Positions 1-6,563 of a stretch of DNA of 7,714 bases are shown one piece after another; the first letter of the stretch is position 1, and each line of letters opens with the position of its first letter. Both the position numbers and the translations under genes were made by a program. Location: contig DATCSF010000222.1 of assembly GCA_036568625.1 (NCBI GenBank), forward strand, positions 1 to 7,714. The letters are read 5' to 3'. Source of the stretch: 66-474 sp036568625 (lineage in GTDB: Bacteria > Pseudomonadota > Gammaproteobacteria > Xanthomonadales > Rhodanobacteraceae). The notes below the pieces were generated by a model. The model was given only the letters and a program-made list of their open reading frames with translations, did not search any database and was not told the DNA's origin.

Positions 1-45
1 GTCGCGCGAAAGTCCCTGGGTCCCGGCTTTCGCCGGGATGACGAG
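1..45 (-). repeat. Partial two-hairpin palindromic repeat element (copy 0)
   Basis: This is the right half of the element seen complete at 181-284, cut by the window edge. The hairpin at 21-38 has a perfect 7-bp stem (TCCCGGC/GCCGGGA) and reads as a GAAA tetraloop on the minus strand. The terminal motif CCGGGATGACGAG ends at 45. It lies 22 nt beyond the stop codon of the duplicated DUF72 tail, the same spacing as in the intact copy. Confidence 0.8.
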
Positions 46-67
46 TGATGGGATTGACAGAGGTTCC

Positions 68-145
68 CTATCGGCCGCCCAACAGTTCAGCCAATCGAAT
101 GGCGTCGAACGGGACGCGCGCCTCGCCTTGGCGTCGTTGCCGAGA
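68..145 (-). pseudogene. Duplicated 3' fragment of the DUF72 gene
   Basis: Read on the minus strand, this stretch repeats the last codons of the intact DUF72 gene, ending with the same Ala-Ile-Arg-Leu-Ala-Glu-Leu-Leu-Gly-Gly-Arg and a TAG stop at 68-70. The difference at base 98 is silent (ATT versus ATC, both Ile). A 5-bp difference around 116-125 shifts the frame further upstream, and similarity stops at 145. It has no start codon or ribosome-binding site of its own, so it is a non-functional gene remnant carried along with the repeat. Confidence 0.8.
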
Positions 146-180
146 ATGGTACCCCAAGCGCCAGGGAAGCTCTGATTTTG

Positions 181-284
181 CTCGTCATCCCGGAATCGCG
201 AAGCGATATCCGGGACCCCGCGACTTTGCATTTCAGTGCGTCGCGCGAAAGTCCCTGGGTCCCGGCTTTCGCCGGGATGACGAG
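181..284 (-). repeat. Two-hairpin palindromic intergenic repeat element (copy A)
   Basis: A 104-bp element with perfect 13-bp terminal inverted repeats (CTCGTCATCCCGG at 181-193, CCGGGATGACGAG at 272-284). Each end is itself a hairpin. Bases 188-215 form a 12-bp stem with one bulged A and a GAA loop. Bases 260-277 form a 7-bp stem whose loop is GAAA on the minus strand. It begins 22 nt after the DUF72 stop codon. The architecture resembles REP/BIME-type or small MITE-like repeats of proteobacteria. It carries no coding capacity, so any spread would depend on an enzyme encoded elsewhere (inference). Confidence 0.85.
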
Positions 285-379
285 TGATGGGATTGACAGA
301 GGTTCCCTATCGGCCGCCCAACAGTTCAGCCAATCGGATGGCGTCGAACGGGGCGCGCACCTTGGCGTCGTTGTCGAGA
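240..379. repeat. Right copy of the partial tandem duplication (partner 1-145)
   Basis: Bases 240-336 are identical to 1-97. The remainder to 379 matches with scattered differences and a 5-bp gap. This copy is the parental arrangement, because its DUF72 portion continues into the full intact gene, whereas the left copy stops abruptly after 145. Confidence 0.9.
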
Positions 380-1182
380 TAGCAATACACGTCGCGCGAC
401 TTGCGACGTGGCGGCGGCGGGGTCCCGATGACACGCGCGGCATCGCGCGGCTGCGCCCCCCGGCGCCATGCGCGAATGCGGGAGGCCCAGCGCTCCAGCG
501 CCGCATCGGTGTAACCGCTGGTGTACAACTCTTTGTCGCCATGCAATCGCAAATACAGGAAGCTTGCCGTCACCTCCTCCACATACGGCCATTTGCCGGC
601 GGTATCCGCGACCACCAGCGCGATGTCGTGCTCGCGCAACAGCGCGACGAAAGCCGCATCGAGAAAACTCGTGTGCCGTATCTCGATCGCGTGGCGCAGG
701 CGGCGGTTGCAGTCGATCGCAATGCGGGCGCGCCCGGTCACGCGTGCATCGTGACGCGCGGCAAGCCGGGACGCCGTTTGCGTGTCGCGCGGCAGACTTT
801 CGAAAAACCGCGCGAACACGTCACGATCGAAATGCAGGCTGGCCGGAAACTGCCACAGGATCGGACCCAGCTTGTCCCCGAGCGCGAATAATCCTGAGGC
901 GAAGAAATTCGCGAGCGGCACGCGAACGTCGCGAAGCCGCCGCACATGGGTGATGAAACGTGGGGCCTTGACCGCAAATACGAACCCGCGCGGCGTCTGC
1001 TCGCGCCAGCGCGTGTAGCTCCGCGGCGTCTGCAACGAATAGAACGAGCCGTTCAATTCGAGGCTGGAGAAGTGCCGCGACGCGTAGTGCAGCTCGTCGC
1101 GCTGCACCAGATCTTTCGGGTAAAACACGCCGCGCCACGGCGGATAACGCCACCCCGAAATGCCGATTCGCACATCAGCCAT
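307..1182 (-). CDS. DUF72 (YecE-like) family protein
   Basis: A 291-residue protein of the DUF72 family (E. coli YecE relatives), which folds as a TIM barrel and has no established biochemical role. Numbering from the upstream ATG at 1191, visible family motifs are the N-terminal IGISGWRYPPWRGVFYP (9-25), F-V-F-A-V-K-A-P-R-F-I-T-H (70-82), LGPILWQFP (108-116), E-I-R-H-T-S-F (170-176), YLRLHG (213-218) and YLDNDAKVRAPFDA near the C terminus. Length is normal for the family. I prefer the ATG at 1182 because it has a weak GGA upstream and homologues start just before the IGxSGW motif. The ATG at 1191 would add three residues. The start codon is buried in a perfect 12-bp inverted repeat (1174-1211). 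A duplicated fragment of its 3' end lies at 68-145. The family call is firm; function is unknown. Confidence 0.92.
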   Translation of the reverse strand: MADVRIGISGWRYPPWRGVFYPKDLVQRDELHYASRHFSSLELNGSFYSLQTPRSYTRWREQTPRGFVFAVKAPRFITHVRRLRDVRVPLANFFASGLFALGDKLGPILWQFPASLHFDRDVFARFFESLPRDTQTASRLAARHDARVTGRARIAIDCNRRLRHAIEIRHTSFLDAAFVALLREHDIALVVADTAGKWPYVEEVTASFLYLRLHGDKELYTSGYTDAALERWASRIRAWRRGAQPRDAARVIGTPPPPRRKSRDVYCYLDNDAKVRAPFDAIRLAELLGGR

Positions 1183-1211
1183 GCATTCCATTGGACGGGT
1201 GCATGGCTGAT
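1174..1211. promoter_or_regulatory. Perfect 12-bp inverted repeat over the DUF72 start codon
   Basis: The arms ATCAGCCATGCA (1174-1185) and TGCATGGCTGAT (1200-1211) are exact reverse complements separated by 14 nt. In the minus-strand transcript the preferred start codon and the next two codons lie inside the 3' arm, while the alternative ATG at 1191 is in the loop. A folded mRNA would hide the start, or the DNA could be a dimeric protein-binding site. The structure is directly visible; either function is inference. A second short stem (CGCGC/GCGCG, 1212-1227) abuts it. Confidence 0.5.
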
Positions 1212-1266
1212 CGCGCGATGAAGCGCGTTACGGAAATCTGCGGCGTTGACGCCTGGAAACCCTCAG

Positions 1267-1367
1267 CTCGTCATTTCAGCATCGCGAGGTAAGATCCGGG
1301 ACCCCGCGCCTTTTGGCACTGCATCGCGGCAAGGAGCATTGGATTCCAGCCTTGGCCGGAACGACGG
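1267..1367 (-). repeat. Degenerate two-hairpin palindromic repeat element (copy B)
   Basis: A diverged 101-bp relative of the 181-284 element. It keeps CTCGTCAT at its left end, the GATCCGGGACCCCGCG block, and a right end resembling TGG-T-CC-GCC..GGCCGGAACGACGG, but the hairpin stems now contain mismatches. It starts 17 nt past the stop codon of the DUF3617 gene, in the same orientation relative to that gene as the other copies have to theirs. Its decay suggests an older insertion. It occupies most of the 193-bp gap between the DUF3617 and DUF72 genes. Confidence 0.65.
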
Positions 1368-1384
1368 AAAAGGGCCAGCGCTCC

Positions 1385-1852
1385 TCAATCCGAAGCCTTC
1401 GGCGGCGTGTAATTGCACGTCCCGACCTGCTTGCCGGCGTACTCGGTGTCCACCGTCATCGGATGTCCGCCACCCGCATCGAACGAGGCGTGCATGCTGC
1501 CGGTGAAATTGGAGCCGCCGGTCGTGTGGAACGTGCCGTGCATGGTCATCGCCATGGGCGCGGTACAAACCTGATCGAAGGTGACGGTGTCGCCCCGTTT
1601 CTTGAAGTTCGTGATCTCGCACTGGTTGTGCGAATCCAGCTTGTTCAGCGTGTGCGAATCGAACGAACCCGGCCGGGTGCAGACTTTGTGCGACATCGTG
1701 CGCGACGGCATCGCCGGCATGCCCGCCATCGATTGCTTGATGGTGGTGGTGACCTCCATCAGGCTGCCATCGCCGCCCACCGCCAGCGCGGGCGCTGCAG
1801 CCATGGCGAAAAGCGCCCCCAGAACCATCGTTTCCGGCCATCGCGTTTTCAT
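1385..1852 (-). CDS. Secreted DUF3617 family protein
   Basis: A small 155-residue exported protein. Residues 1-24 form a Sec signal peptide (basic start, hydrophobic core, Ala-Pro-Ala-Leu-Ala before the cut). The mature part matches the DUF3617 pattern: an opening 'W/L-E-V-T-T-T' strand, a Cys-containing H-K-V-C-T-R-P turn (Cys58), then C-E-I-T-N-F-K-K-R-G-D-T-V (Cys78) and a further Cys at 96, with a last Cys at 146. These could make two disulfides in the periplasm. The segments 42-54 and 99-109 are rich in Met and His. The family has no assigned function. The ORF extends 47 codons upstream, but the ATG at 1852 is chosen because it starts the signal peptide and has an AGGA/GATGAG purine stretch upstream. 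A sigma-70-like promoter lies at 1917-1945. Confidence 0.85.
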   Translation of the reverse strand: MKTRWPETMVLGALFAMAAAPALAVGGDGSLMEVTTTIKQSMAGMPAMPSRTMSHKVCTRPGSFDSHTLNKLDSHNQCEITNFKKRGDTVTFDQVCTAPMAMTMHGTFHTTGGSNFTGSMHASFDAGGGHPMTVDTEYAGKQVGTCNYTPPKASD

Positions 1853-2178
1853 GGGAGTCTCATCCTGCGGAGGTCTCGCGTGCCCCGGTCGGTCGAGCCG
1901 CCCGGCACGCGCCGGCATTCTGTGCCAGGCGCAGCAACCCGTCAATCCGATGCGGATGGTCCCTGGTTGGCGGGGTCCGGTGTTGCTTCGCACCGCGGCC
2001 GGCGCGCCGCTGGCATCGGCTTGGAGTCGAACTCGAAATCACCCCGCGGATCAGTGCGCGCGTTCGGCCCTTCCCTGGGCAAGCGTTGCAACATTTCTCC
2101 GGCAACGGGACTCAACGTCCAATTTTCCGCGCTTTCCCGCGCAAGCGTCTCGCGCATTCGAGTCCGGTCTGCAGGAAC
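1853..2178. other. 326-bp intergenic region between barrel and DUF3617 genes
   Basis: No gene is supported here on either strand. Open frames crossing it are high-GC antisense or 5' extensions without recognisable protein features. It contains the candidate promoter at 1917-1945 and a 10-bp GC palindrome CGGCGCGCCG at 2000-2009. No clear stem plus T-run terminator follows the barrel gene. Confidence 0.6.
1917..1945 (-). promoter_or_regulatory. Candidate sigma-70 promoter for the DUF3617 gene
   Basis: On the minus strand there is a -35 box TTGACG (1945-1940; 5 of 6 consensus bases), an exact 17-bp spacer, and a -10 box CAGAAT (1922-1917; 4 of 6). Transcription would begin near 1910 and give a leader of about 58 nt before the ATG at 1852. 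The match is by eye only. Confidence 0.45.
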
Positions 2179-3021
2179 TCAGAAAGCGTACCGCAGCGAG
2201 CCGCCGGCGCCCCAGTCCGGACTGCCATCCGAGAAGCCGCCCAGCACGTAAGCCTGCAATCGCCATGCATTGCCGAAGCGATGGTTCCAGTAACCGCTGA
2301 GCTCGCGCTGGGCATAGCCGGAATCGGAAATCTTCTCGCGAAAATAGAAATACGCGCCGACGTCGTTGGCGTCGTCCAGCTTGTAGCCGGCGCCGACGTT
2401 CGCGTTCCAGCCATTGTGCAGGACGATGTACGGCGACGAACCATATTTCATGAACCCGGCGCCACCGAACACCGTCCACGCATCCAGGCCCTTGTAGGCA
2501 TCCAGGTTCACGCCATAGTCGTTCTGGCCGGTGCCAAGACCCTTGTCGGCGCTGGCGGTGCCGAACTTGACTTTGCCGGTCAGGTCCAGACCGAAACGCG
2601 CGGCATCATCGCGCACCAAACCATAGGTCGCCTGCGCCACGACATCGCCGAGGCCGGAAGCGGAGCCTTCCGTCACGATGGGCTGCGTACTGCCGCCCAC
2701 CCCGACACCCAGCCCCAGCCCATGGCCCCGGGCGTGCGGGTTGATGTTGAGCACGCGGCCGACGCCGGGAATGACGTTGCTGGCGCCGCTGATGCTGATC
2801 CACGGCACGGTCAATTTCACCGACCAGCGGTCGGCCTGGTAGCCGACGCTGAGCGGAACGTCCCAGATTTCGGTATTGAACGGCGTGCCATAGTTGCCGG
2901 TGCTGTAGTCGAACCCGGCGCCCACGGTCACCTGACCGGAATCGTTCGCATACGCGGACTGGCCGGCAAAGCCCAGCATCGCCGCGGCAACCATCGACAC
3001 AAGCAATTTCTTGCGGTTCAT
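2179..3021 (-). CDS. Outer-membrane beta-barrel, MetA-pathway (PF13557)-like transporter
   Basis: A 280-residue predicted outer-membrane protein. Residues 1-25 are a typical signal peptide (MNRKK, hydrophobic core, S-A-Y-A before N-D). The rest shows alternating hydrophobic/polar strands, many Gly and aromatic residues, and ends in Arg-Tyr-Ala-Phe; a terminal Phe is the usual signal for barrel insertion. S-G-L-G-D-V (122-127) and K-V-K-F-G-T-A-S...L-G-T-G-Q-N-D-Y (150-169) match the 'sGlGD' and 'LPTGs..lGtG..d' blocks of the MetA-pathway-of-phenol-degradation barrel family (PF13557), whose members are proposed channels of uncertain substrate. A Gly-rich loop is seen at 99-110. The ATG at 3021 is preferred over an upstream ATG at 3081 because AAAGGAG lies six bases before it and it begins the signal peptide. 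It follows the secreted-protein gene by 75 nt. Substrate unknown. Confidence 0.82.
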   Translation of the reverse strand: MNRKKLLVSMVAAAMLGFAGQSAYANDSGQVTVGAGFDYSTGNYGTPFNTEIWDVPLSVGYQADRWSVKLTVPWISISGASNVIPGVGRVLNINPHARGHGLGLGVGVGGSTQPIVTEGSASGLGDVVAQATYGLVRDDAARFGLDLTGKVKFGTASADKGLGTGQNDYGVNLDAYKGLDAWTVFGGAGFMKYGSSPYIVLHNGWNANVGAGYKLDDANDVGAYFYFREKISDSGYAQRELSGYWNHRFGNAWRLQAYVLGGFSDGSPDWGAGGSLRYAF

Positions 3022-3049
3022 TGACAACTCCTTTGGACATGACGGAAGC

Positions 3050-3070
3050 CGGGCGTCCCTCGGACGCCCG
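3050..3070 (-). promoter_or_regulatory. Intercistronic stem-loop before the barrel gene
   Basis: A perfect 9-bp stem (CGGGCGTCC at 3050-3058, GGACGCCCG at 3062-3070) with a 3-nt loop sits in the 75-nt gap between the two minus-strand genes, upstream of the AAAGGAG ribosome-binding site. No T-run follows, so a simple intrinsic terminator is unlikely. An mRNA processing or stability element is more plausible. A smaller 5-bp stem (GTCCG/CGGAC, 3070-3087) adjoins it. Confidence 0.5.
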
Positions 3071-3096
3071 TCCGGAATCAAACGGACATCGGTGGA

Positions 3097-3819
3097 TCAA
3101 CCGCCGCCCGGACGACCTGCGTGAGTCGGAATGTCGGGACGCTGCGGGAGATTCGGGCGCTGGGCCACATCCGGACGCTGCGGACGATCGGGATGGACCG
3201 GATGCACGGGACGATCTGGCCTGCCGGTCGAAGCCACTTCATGGCCGTGCTGTGCGTGCTCTGCGCCGGCCTGCGAGTGATCGGTCTTCGACGCGCTGAC
3301 GACGTCACCCAGTTTGAAACCGAGGGTATGGGCGATCTGCCCCCAACCTTCGCCCTGCGCACGCAGCGCCAGTACGCCCTGCAGTGTCTGCGTGCTGCCG
3401 TCGGCCAGCGTCACCGTGCCACCATTGAGGGCGGCTTCGATTTCGTCGGCGGTCGGATCGGTGATGCCCATCGTGGCCAGTTGGTTCTGCGCCAGCGCCA
3501 GCACGATGTTGACGTTGCCGTAGCCCAACTTGCCGGTGGCCGGCTGGAACGTGCTGGGTGCGGTCGCGGTGCTGGTGGTGCCGTCCGCGTTCGTGGTCGT
3601 GGTGGTGGTTTCCAGCGTGATGGACGTGCCGTTGCGCAGACCGTCCACCAGCGCGTCCGCATTCGCATCGGAACCCGCGAAGGTCGTATAGGTCGACGCG
3701 AGCCGGGTCGATTCCGTATTGGTGGCGGTAGTGCCGTCACTGGCGGCGAAAGCCGTCGCCGCCAGGGCTGTGAGCAGTCCCGCGGCGAGCGCGGTCAGGA
3801 TGGGACGATGCGGTTTCAT
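3097..3819 (-). CDS. Uncharacterised secreted protein with Arg-Pro-rich C-terminal tail
   Basis: A 240-residue exported protein of unknown function. Residues 1-25 form a signal peptide (MKPHRP, hydrophobic core, A-T-A-F-A). Residues 26-92 are Thr/Ser/Ala-rich, including T-T-T-T-T-T at 71-76, and probably extended. A compact core follows: LGYGNVNIVLALAQ (98-111), T-A-D-E-I-E-A-A-L-N-G-G (123-134), and G-V-L-A-L-R-A-Q-G-E-G-W-G-Q-I-A-H-T-L-G-F-K-L-G (148-171). From memory this core occurs in other uncharacterised exported proteins of beta- and gammaproteobacteria, but I know no assigned function. Residues 183-240 are a His- then Arg-Pro-rich low-complexity tail (repeated D-R-P, Q-R-P, G-R-P units), basic and likely disordered. 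The start is supported by the signal peptide and AGAGG nine bases upstream. The barrel gene follows it, suggesting a shared envelope role. Confidence 0.78.
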   Translation of the reverse strand: MKPHRPILTALAAGLLTALAATAFAASDGTTATNTESTRLASTYTTFAGSDANADALVDGLRNGTSITLETTTTTTNADGTTSTATAPSTFQPATGKLGYGNVNIVLALAQNQLATMGITDPTADEIEAALNGGTVTLADGSTQTLQGVLALRAQGEGWGQIAHTLGFKLGDVVSASKTDHSQAGAEHAQHGHEVASTGRPDRPVHPVHPDRPQRPDVAQRPNLPQRPDIPTHAGRPGGG

Positions 3820-3977
3820 GGCCGAGAACCTCTGCGAAGGGAAAGAATCATGGCGCCGGGCAAACCCGACGCTGCGTCATTGCCGGGCCGCGAAGCTCAA
3901 CTGCAACAGATTGCAAACGCGATCATGCATCGGTTCGGCATCCACGCGCGCGTCGTTACTTCGCGATGTTTACCCCG

Positions 3978-4006
3978 TATTTATCGAGTCACCGTCGATG
4001 CGTGAA
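3978..4006 (-). promoter_or_regulatory. Weak candidate promoter for the secreted-protein gene
   Basis: On the minus strand there is TTCACG (4006-4001; 4 of 6 bases of a -35), a 17-bp spacer, and TAAATA (3983-3978; only 3 of 6 bases of a -10). It would give a leader of about 150 nt. The -35 box overlaps the CRP/Clp-like palindrome, a layout compatible with direct regulation. The -10 match is poor. Confidence 0.2.
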
Positions 4007-4016
4007 GTGCGTCACA
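4001..4016. promoter_or_regulatory. Candidate CRP/Clp-type binding site
   Basis: CGTGA-N6-TCACA matches the CRP-family consensus TGTGA-N6-TCACA at 9 of 10 half-site bases with the correct 6-bp spacing. Xanthomonads use the CRP homologue Clp at such sites to control exported proteins and exopolysaccharide. The site lies about 110 bp before the transporter start codon and about 180 bp before the secreted-protein start codon, so either gene could be the target. A chance match in 7.7 kb cannot be excluded. Confidence 0.4.
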
Positions 4017-4126
4017 TTCGCGAGGCTGCTTGCGTGCCGCAGCGCGCAGATTTCAGGATTCGAGGGAGCAGGGGATAAACGAAGCTATCCTGCAGCGGGT
4101 TTCGCAAGGGTCTTACACCGCTTCCG

Positions 4127-5008
4127 ATGACACGCCATCCCGAACGCGCAGCATGGATCGGTTTGCTGATCCTCACCATCGTCTGGAGCCTCAACTGGTC
4201 GGTAATGAAGGTGGCGATGCGCGACAGCGGGCCGTTCACCTTCAGCGCGCTGCGTTACGTGATCGGCACACTGGTGTTGTTTGCCTTGCTGGCGCTGCGG
4301 CGCAATGCCCTGAATCCAACGCCATGGCTACCGACCATCCTGATCGGTCTTGCGCAAACCGCCGCGTTCCAGGCGCTGGCGCAATGGGCGCTGGTATCGG
4401 GCGGCGCCGGCAAGACGGCTCTGCTGGCGTACACCATGCCGTTTTGGGTCGTGCCGCTGGCGTGGTGGTGGTTGCACGAGAAGCCCGGGCCGCGGCGCTG
4501 GTCCTGCATCGCGATTGCGGCCGCGGGTTTCATCTGTGTGGTCGAGCCATGGCGTCCACTGGGCGCGCCACACAGCATCGTGTTGGCGGTTCTGGCCGGA
4601 TTGGCCTGGGCGGTCGCGACCGTCCTGTCCAAGCGGCTGTTCCAGCGACATCCGGACGTGACGCCGTTGCGCTTGACCGCATGGCAGATGCTGGTCGGCA
4701 CGATCGGGCTGGTGGTACTGATGCTGCTGAGCCACGAACGCCCCGTCGCATGGACCGGCACCTATGTCGCCGCGCTGCTGTACAACGGCCTGTTGTCGTC
4801 GGGCGTGTGCTGGGTGCTGTGGGCGTTGATCGTGCAAAGGCTGTCCGCGAACGTGGCGGGCCTGACCAGCCTCGCGGTGCCGGTGGCGGGCGTGCTGTTC
4901 GCGTGGGGCCTGTTGCACGAGCGGCCGTCCGGGCCTGAATGGATCGGCATCGTGCTGATCGGCACGGCCCTGTTGGTTTTGAATTTCGGGCGGCGCGTGC
5001 GAGCATAG
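4127..5008 (+). CDS. EamA/DMT-family transporter
   Basis: A 293-residue inner-membrane protein of the drug/metabolite transporter superfamily, with two EamA repeats. Repeat one covers about 10-140 and repeat two about 150-287, giving roughly ten hydrophobic helices. Each repeat ends with the family's characteristic helix-capping motif, L-H-E-K-P (116-120) and L-H-E-R-P-S (263-268). Repeat one carries the usual opening I-V-W-S-L-N-W (18-24) and F-S-A-L-R-Y (39-44). Length is typical. Members export amino acids, metabolites or drugs; the substrate cannot be read from sequence. The ATG at 4127 is the first in frame. Its ribosome-binding site is weak (AAGGG about 15 bases upstream). The stop is 73 nt before the dehydrogenase gene, so co-transcription is possible but a functional link to the sugar genes is not evident. 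Confidence 0.88.
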   Translation: MTRHPERAAWIGLLILTIVWSLNWSVMKVAMRDSGPFTFSALRYVIGTLVLFALLALRRNALNPTPWLPTILIGLAQTAAFQALAQWALVSGGAGKTALLAYTMPFWVVPLAWWWLHEKPGPRRWSCIAIAAAGFICVVEPWRPLGAPHSIVLAVLAGLAWAVATVLSKRLFQRHPDVTPLRLTAWQMLVGTIGLVVLMLLSHERPVAWTGTYVAALLYNGLLSSGVCWVLWALIVQRLSANVAGLTSLAVPVAGVLFAWGLLHERPSGPEWIGIVLIGTALLVLNFGRRVRA

Positions 5009-5081
5009 GCGTTCCCGCAGGTAACCTTGGCACGCATCGCGCATGGACCGCGGGTTCCCGCTCCAAAACTAAGGATTCGCC

Positions 5082-6374
<1,293 letters not shown>

Positions 6375-6394
6375 GAAGTTTGGCCCTTGTTTTG

Positions 6395-6496
6395 CCGTCA
6401 TTCCCGCGAAAGCGGGAACCCAGTGACTTTTGCAGATGGATGGCGTTACCAGAAGCGTTGGGTCCCGGATGTCGCTTCGCGATTCCGGGATGACGG
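6395..6496 (+). repeat. Two-hairpin palindromic intergenic repeat element (copy C)
   Basis: A 102-bp element in the reverse orientation to the copy at 181-284. It opens with CCGTCATTCCCG and closes with CCGGGATGACGG, imperfect terminal inverted repeats. Bases 6401-6418 form a perfect 7-bp stem with a GAAA loop (TTCCCGC/GCGGGAA). Bases 6463-6490 form the longer imperfect 28-nt hairpin. The middle shares AAGTC-N-CTGGG with copy A when reversed. It starts 20 nt after the dehydrogenase stop codon and fills much of the 189-nt gap before the epimerase gene, so it lies inside a likely operon. Confidence 0.85.
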
Positions 6497-6563
6497 GCAA
6501 AGGCGGTGCTTCGCTGGAGCAGGAACTACTGCGCCACTCACGTACTGAGTCAGGGACAACAAC

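Larger units (their letters stand above)
1..145. repeat. Left copy of a partial tandem duplication (partner 240-379)
   Basis: Bases 1-97 are identical to 240-336, an offset of 239. Similarity continues with a few substitutions and one 5-bp indel to 145, which matches 379. The copied segment holds the right half of a palindromic repeat element followed by the 3' end of the DUF72 gene. The left boundary is outside the window, so the full unit may be larger. The near-perfect 97-bp identity suggests a fairly recent duplication or gene conversion, most likely by recombination between neighbouring repeat elements (inference). Confidence 0.9.
3820..4126. other. 307-bp divergent intergenic region
   Basis: This region separates the divergently oriented secreted-protein gene (minus) and transporter gene (plus). 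No coding frame is supported. It is locally more AT-rich around 3960-3990, as expected of promoters, and holds the CRP/Clp-like palindrome at 4001-4016 plus an 11-bp palindrome GACGCTGCGTC at 3868-3878. No convincing -35/-10 pair was found for the transporter gene. Confidence 0.6.

Noticed and set aside
1..379. CRISPR array or phage attachment site
   Set aside because: There are only two long copies of a composite segment with no short regular repeats, spacers or cas genes, and no tRNA or integrase is present.
178..891. A 237-codon plus-strand frame opposite the DUF72 gene
   Set aside because: Its start is the translated palindromic repeat (the VIPESRSDIRDP-type artefact) and the rest is antisense to the motif-rich DUF72 gene.
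2025..2060. tRNA-like sequence (GAGTCGAACTCG)
   Set aside because: No acceptor stem, anticodon arm or CCA-adjacent pairing could be built around it on either strand.
1313..3024. Long plus-strand frames opposite the DUF3617 and barrel genes
   Set aside because: They have no recognisable domains and skewed Arg/Ala composition, and they are explained by the real minus-strand genes with signal peptides.
5009..5081. Terminator between the transporter and dehydrogenase genes
   Set aside because: The only stem (GCGGGTTCCCGC, 5050-5061) has a loop of two bases or a 4-bp stem and no T-run.
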